Source: Candidatus Latescibacterota bacterium (GTDB taxonomy: Bacteria; Latescibacterota; UBA2968; UBA8231). From it: DNA of 5,975 bases. The position numbers and the translations under genes are program-made. The notes under the pieces are model-generated. The model worked only from the letters and a program-made list of their open reading frames with translations. It searched no databases and had not been told where the DNA came from. Shown piece after piece: positions 5,583 to 5,975 of this stretch. Position 1 is the stretch's first letter. Each line of letters opens with the position of its first letter. The DNA lies in NCBI GenBank assembly GCA_003529325.1, contig DPVW01000276.1:1794-7768 (forward strand), read 5' to 3'.

Positions 5583-5975
5583 GGGAGTCGGGCCGCCATC
5601 AGTCGGTGGGTGCGGGCAAAAAGGATCTTTTCACCACCGTCGGCGGTGCGGCGCACGGGGCCGGCCGTACGGAAGCCAGCCTCGTCGTCGCGCAGGATCT
5701 CTTCGAAGCCGAAGGGATCCAGCGTCAGGCGGTAGAGACCACGAAGGGTGAAAACGTACATCCCGTCGCCCTCCGGCGCCGCTTGCAGGCCCTCGTCGAG
5801 GGCCGCTTCGGGCAAGGGCAGGCAATCGGTGAAGGTGCGATGTTCCGGGTCGAAGCGGAACCACTCCAGCGGCTATAGTCCGGAATCGACGCCGTCCACA
5901 CACGGCCGAGGCGGCCCGTCAAGGTCGATCTTGGGAGATACGACAGGTCATCGATACGGCAGAGACGGATCATAA
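5579..5975 (-). CDS. Unrecognised protein, C-terminal part, possible beta-propeller, likely frameshift near 5871
   Basis: The gene enters from beyond the right edge. In one frame (5973 to about 5872) it reads GRLGRVWTASIPDYS, and in another (5872 to 5579) PLEWFRFDPEHRTFTDCLPL, later GDGMYVFTLRGLYRLTLDPF, ending HRLMAARLP and a TGA. Inserting one C at the GCC near 5872 (AGC-CCG-CTG) fuses these into a sensible run, DYSPLEWFRFDPEHRTF. Short strands such as WFRFDPE and LYRLTLDP, separated by acidic turns, resemble blades of a beta-propeller. This is a weak structural guess. A TTG at 5815 would allow a 78-residue protein in the second frame, but the similar style of residues upstream argues against it. 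The stop overlaps the creatininase-family start by four bases, so the two are probably co-translated and may share a pathway. I do not recognise the family. Confidence 0.45.

Noticed and set aside
1..5975. CRISPR array, tRNA, insertion sequence or toxin-antitoxin pair
   Set aside because: No regularly spaced repeats, tRNA-like folds, transposase motifs or paired small genes were seen on either strand.

Overview
This window (about 60% G+C by eye) is from a bacterial chromosome or metagenomic contig. A lipoprotein signal peptide with a good lipobox suggests a cell with a lipoprotein-processing pathway, probably Gram-negative. The gene styles resemble those of uncultivated, high-GC, sugar- and metabolite-degrading lineages. 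That last point is an impression from memory, not something the sequence proves.

Layout. The plus strand (1-2893) carries the 3' part of a probable (alpha/alpha)6-barrel carbohydrate-active enzyme. A 165-base spacer follows, and then a complete, divergent PurF-type amidophosphoribosyltransferase with an eight-residue propeptide and four iron-sulfur-type cysteines. The minus strand (2880-5975) is a rightward-to-leftward series. It starts with the C-terminal part of an unrecognised, possibly beta-propeller, protein that runs off the window. Next come a complete creatininase-family amidohydrolase (ATGA overlap with the previous gene), a truncated GNAT acetyltransferase N-terminus, a broken ABC-2 type permease remnant, and an intact alpha/beta-hydrolase lipoprotein. 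The lipoprotein seems to start at a CTG codon overlapping the permease stop. The two strands converge, and the stop ends of purF and the hydrolase overlap by 14 bases.

How the genes relate. The minus-strand genes look translationally coupled and may be one transcript, but I see no shared pathway. The GNAT and permease pieces look like the two sides of a deletion or an assembly chimera. The permease also carries three frame changes, each placed at a C/G run, and probably an internal loss. No CRISPR, tRNA, rRNA, insertion sequence or phage gene is visible. I did not find a convincing new defence or mobile system. The points most worth a second look are the unusual PurF active-site loops, the CTG start and the GNAT-permease junction.
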